From: CANHEE01 sp043777755
GTDB taxonomy: Bacteria > Bacteroidota > Bacteroidia > Chitinophagales > Saprospiraceae
NCBI GenBank assembly: GCA_043777755.1
Contig: JAYWHK010000281.1
Span: 1 to 6,911 of the forward strand
Reading direction: 5' to 3'
DNA length: 6,911 nucleotides
The translations under genes were made by a program, and so were the position numbers. Each line of letters opens with the position of its first letter. Positions within the stretch are counted from its first letter, which is position 1. Positions 6,911 through 6,911 of this stretch are shown piece after piece. The notes beneath the pieces are model-generated. The model worked only from the letters and a program-made list of their open reading frames with translations, did not search any database and had not been told where the DNA came from.

Positions 6911-6911
6911 T

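Overview
The window is AT-rich DNA that most resembles Bacteroidota. The coding style, the lack of clear Shine-Dalgarno sites and the protein families (a short ManC without an isomerase domain, GT4 enzymes, a Wzy_C-type membrane protein) all fit, but the genus cannot be read from the sequence. It is a piece of a surface-polysaccharide (O-antigen, capsule or exopolysaccharide) biosynthesis region.

Layout from left to right: (1) positions 1-95 are one copy of a long repeat. Its last 38 bases (58-95) recur perfectly, in inverted orientation, at 6816-6853, and the outer 57 bases align without gaps at lower identity. (2) A RelE/ParE-type toxin gene (96-347) is dead: it has no start codon and carries an internal TAG. 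(3) manC (373-1452) makes GDP-mannose and is closed by a strong hairpin terminator (1458-1507). (4) A GT4 glycosyltransferase (1582-2718) and an overlapping O-antigen polymerase/ligase-type membrane protein (2702-4000) form a rightward pair. (5) On the minus strand, a GT-C/GT87-like multi-spanning protein (6550-5231) and a second GT4-like glycosyltransferase (5234-3957), joined by an ATGA start/stop overlap, form a leftward pair. They run into the rightward pair with a 44-base tail-to-tail overlap (3957-4000). (6) On the minus strand, 6816-6589 is the C-terminal end of a protein whose N-terminus is missing where the second repeat copy begins. (7) Positions 6816-6910 are that second repeat copy.

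Together the intact genes would supply a GDP-mannose donor, add sugars to a lipid-linked repeat unit on the cytoplasmic face (two GT4 enzymes), possibly add a sugar from a polyprenyl-phosphate donor on the periplasmic face (GT-C protein), and polymerise or ligate the product (Wzy/WaaL-type protein). No flippase, initiating phosphoglycosyltransferase or chain-length regulator is present, so the locus must continue outside the window.

The most unusual feature is architectural. A convergent polysaccharide module is bounded by inverted repeats, and at each inner repeat edge a gene has lost its 5' end. This could mark ends of mobile elements lying outside the window, or sites of DNA inversion. The window alone cannot separate these.
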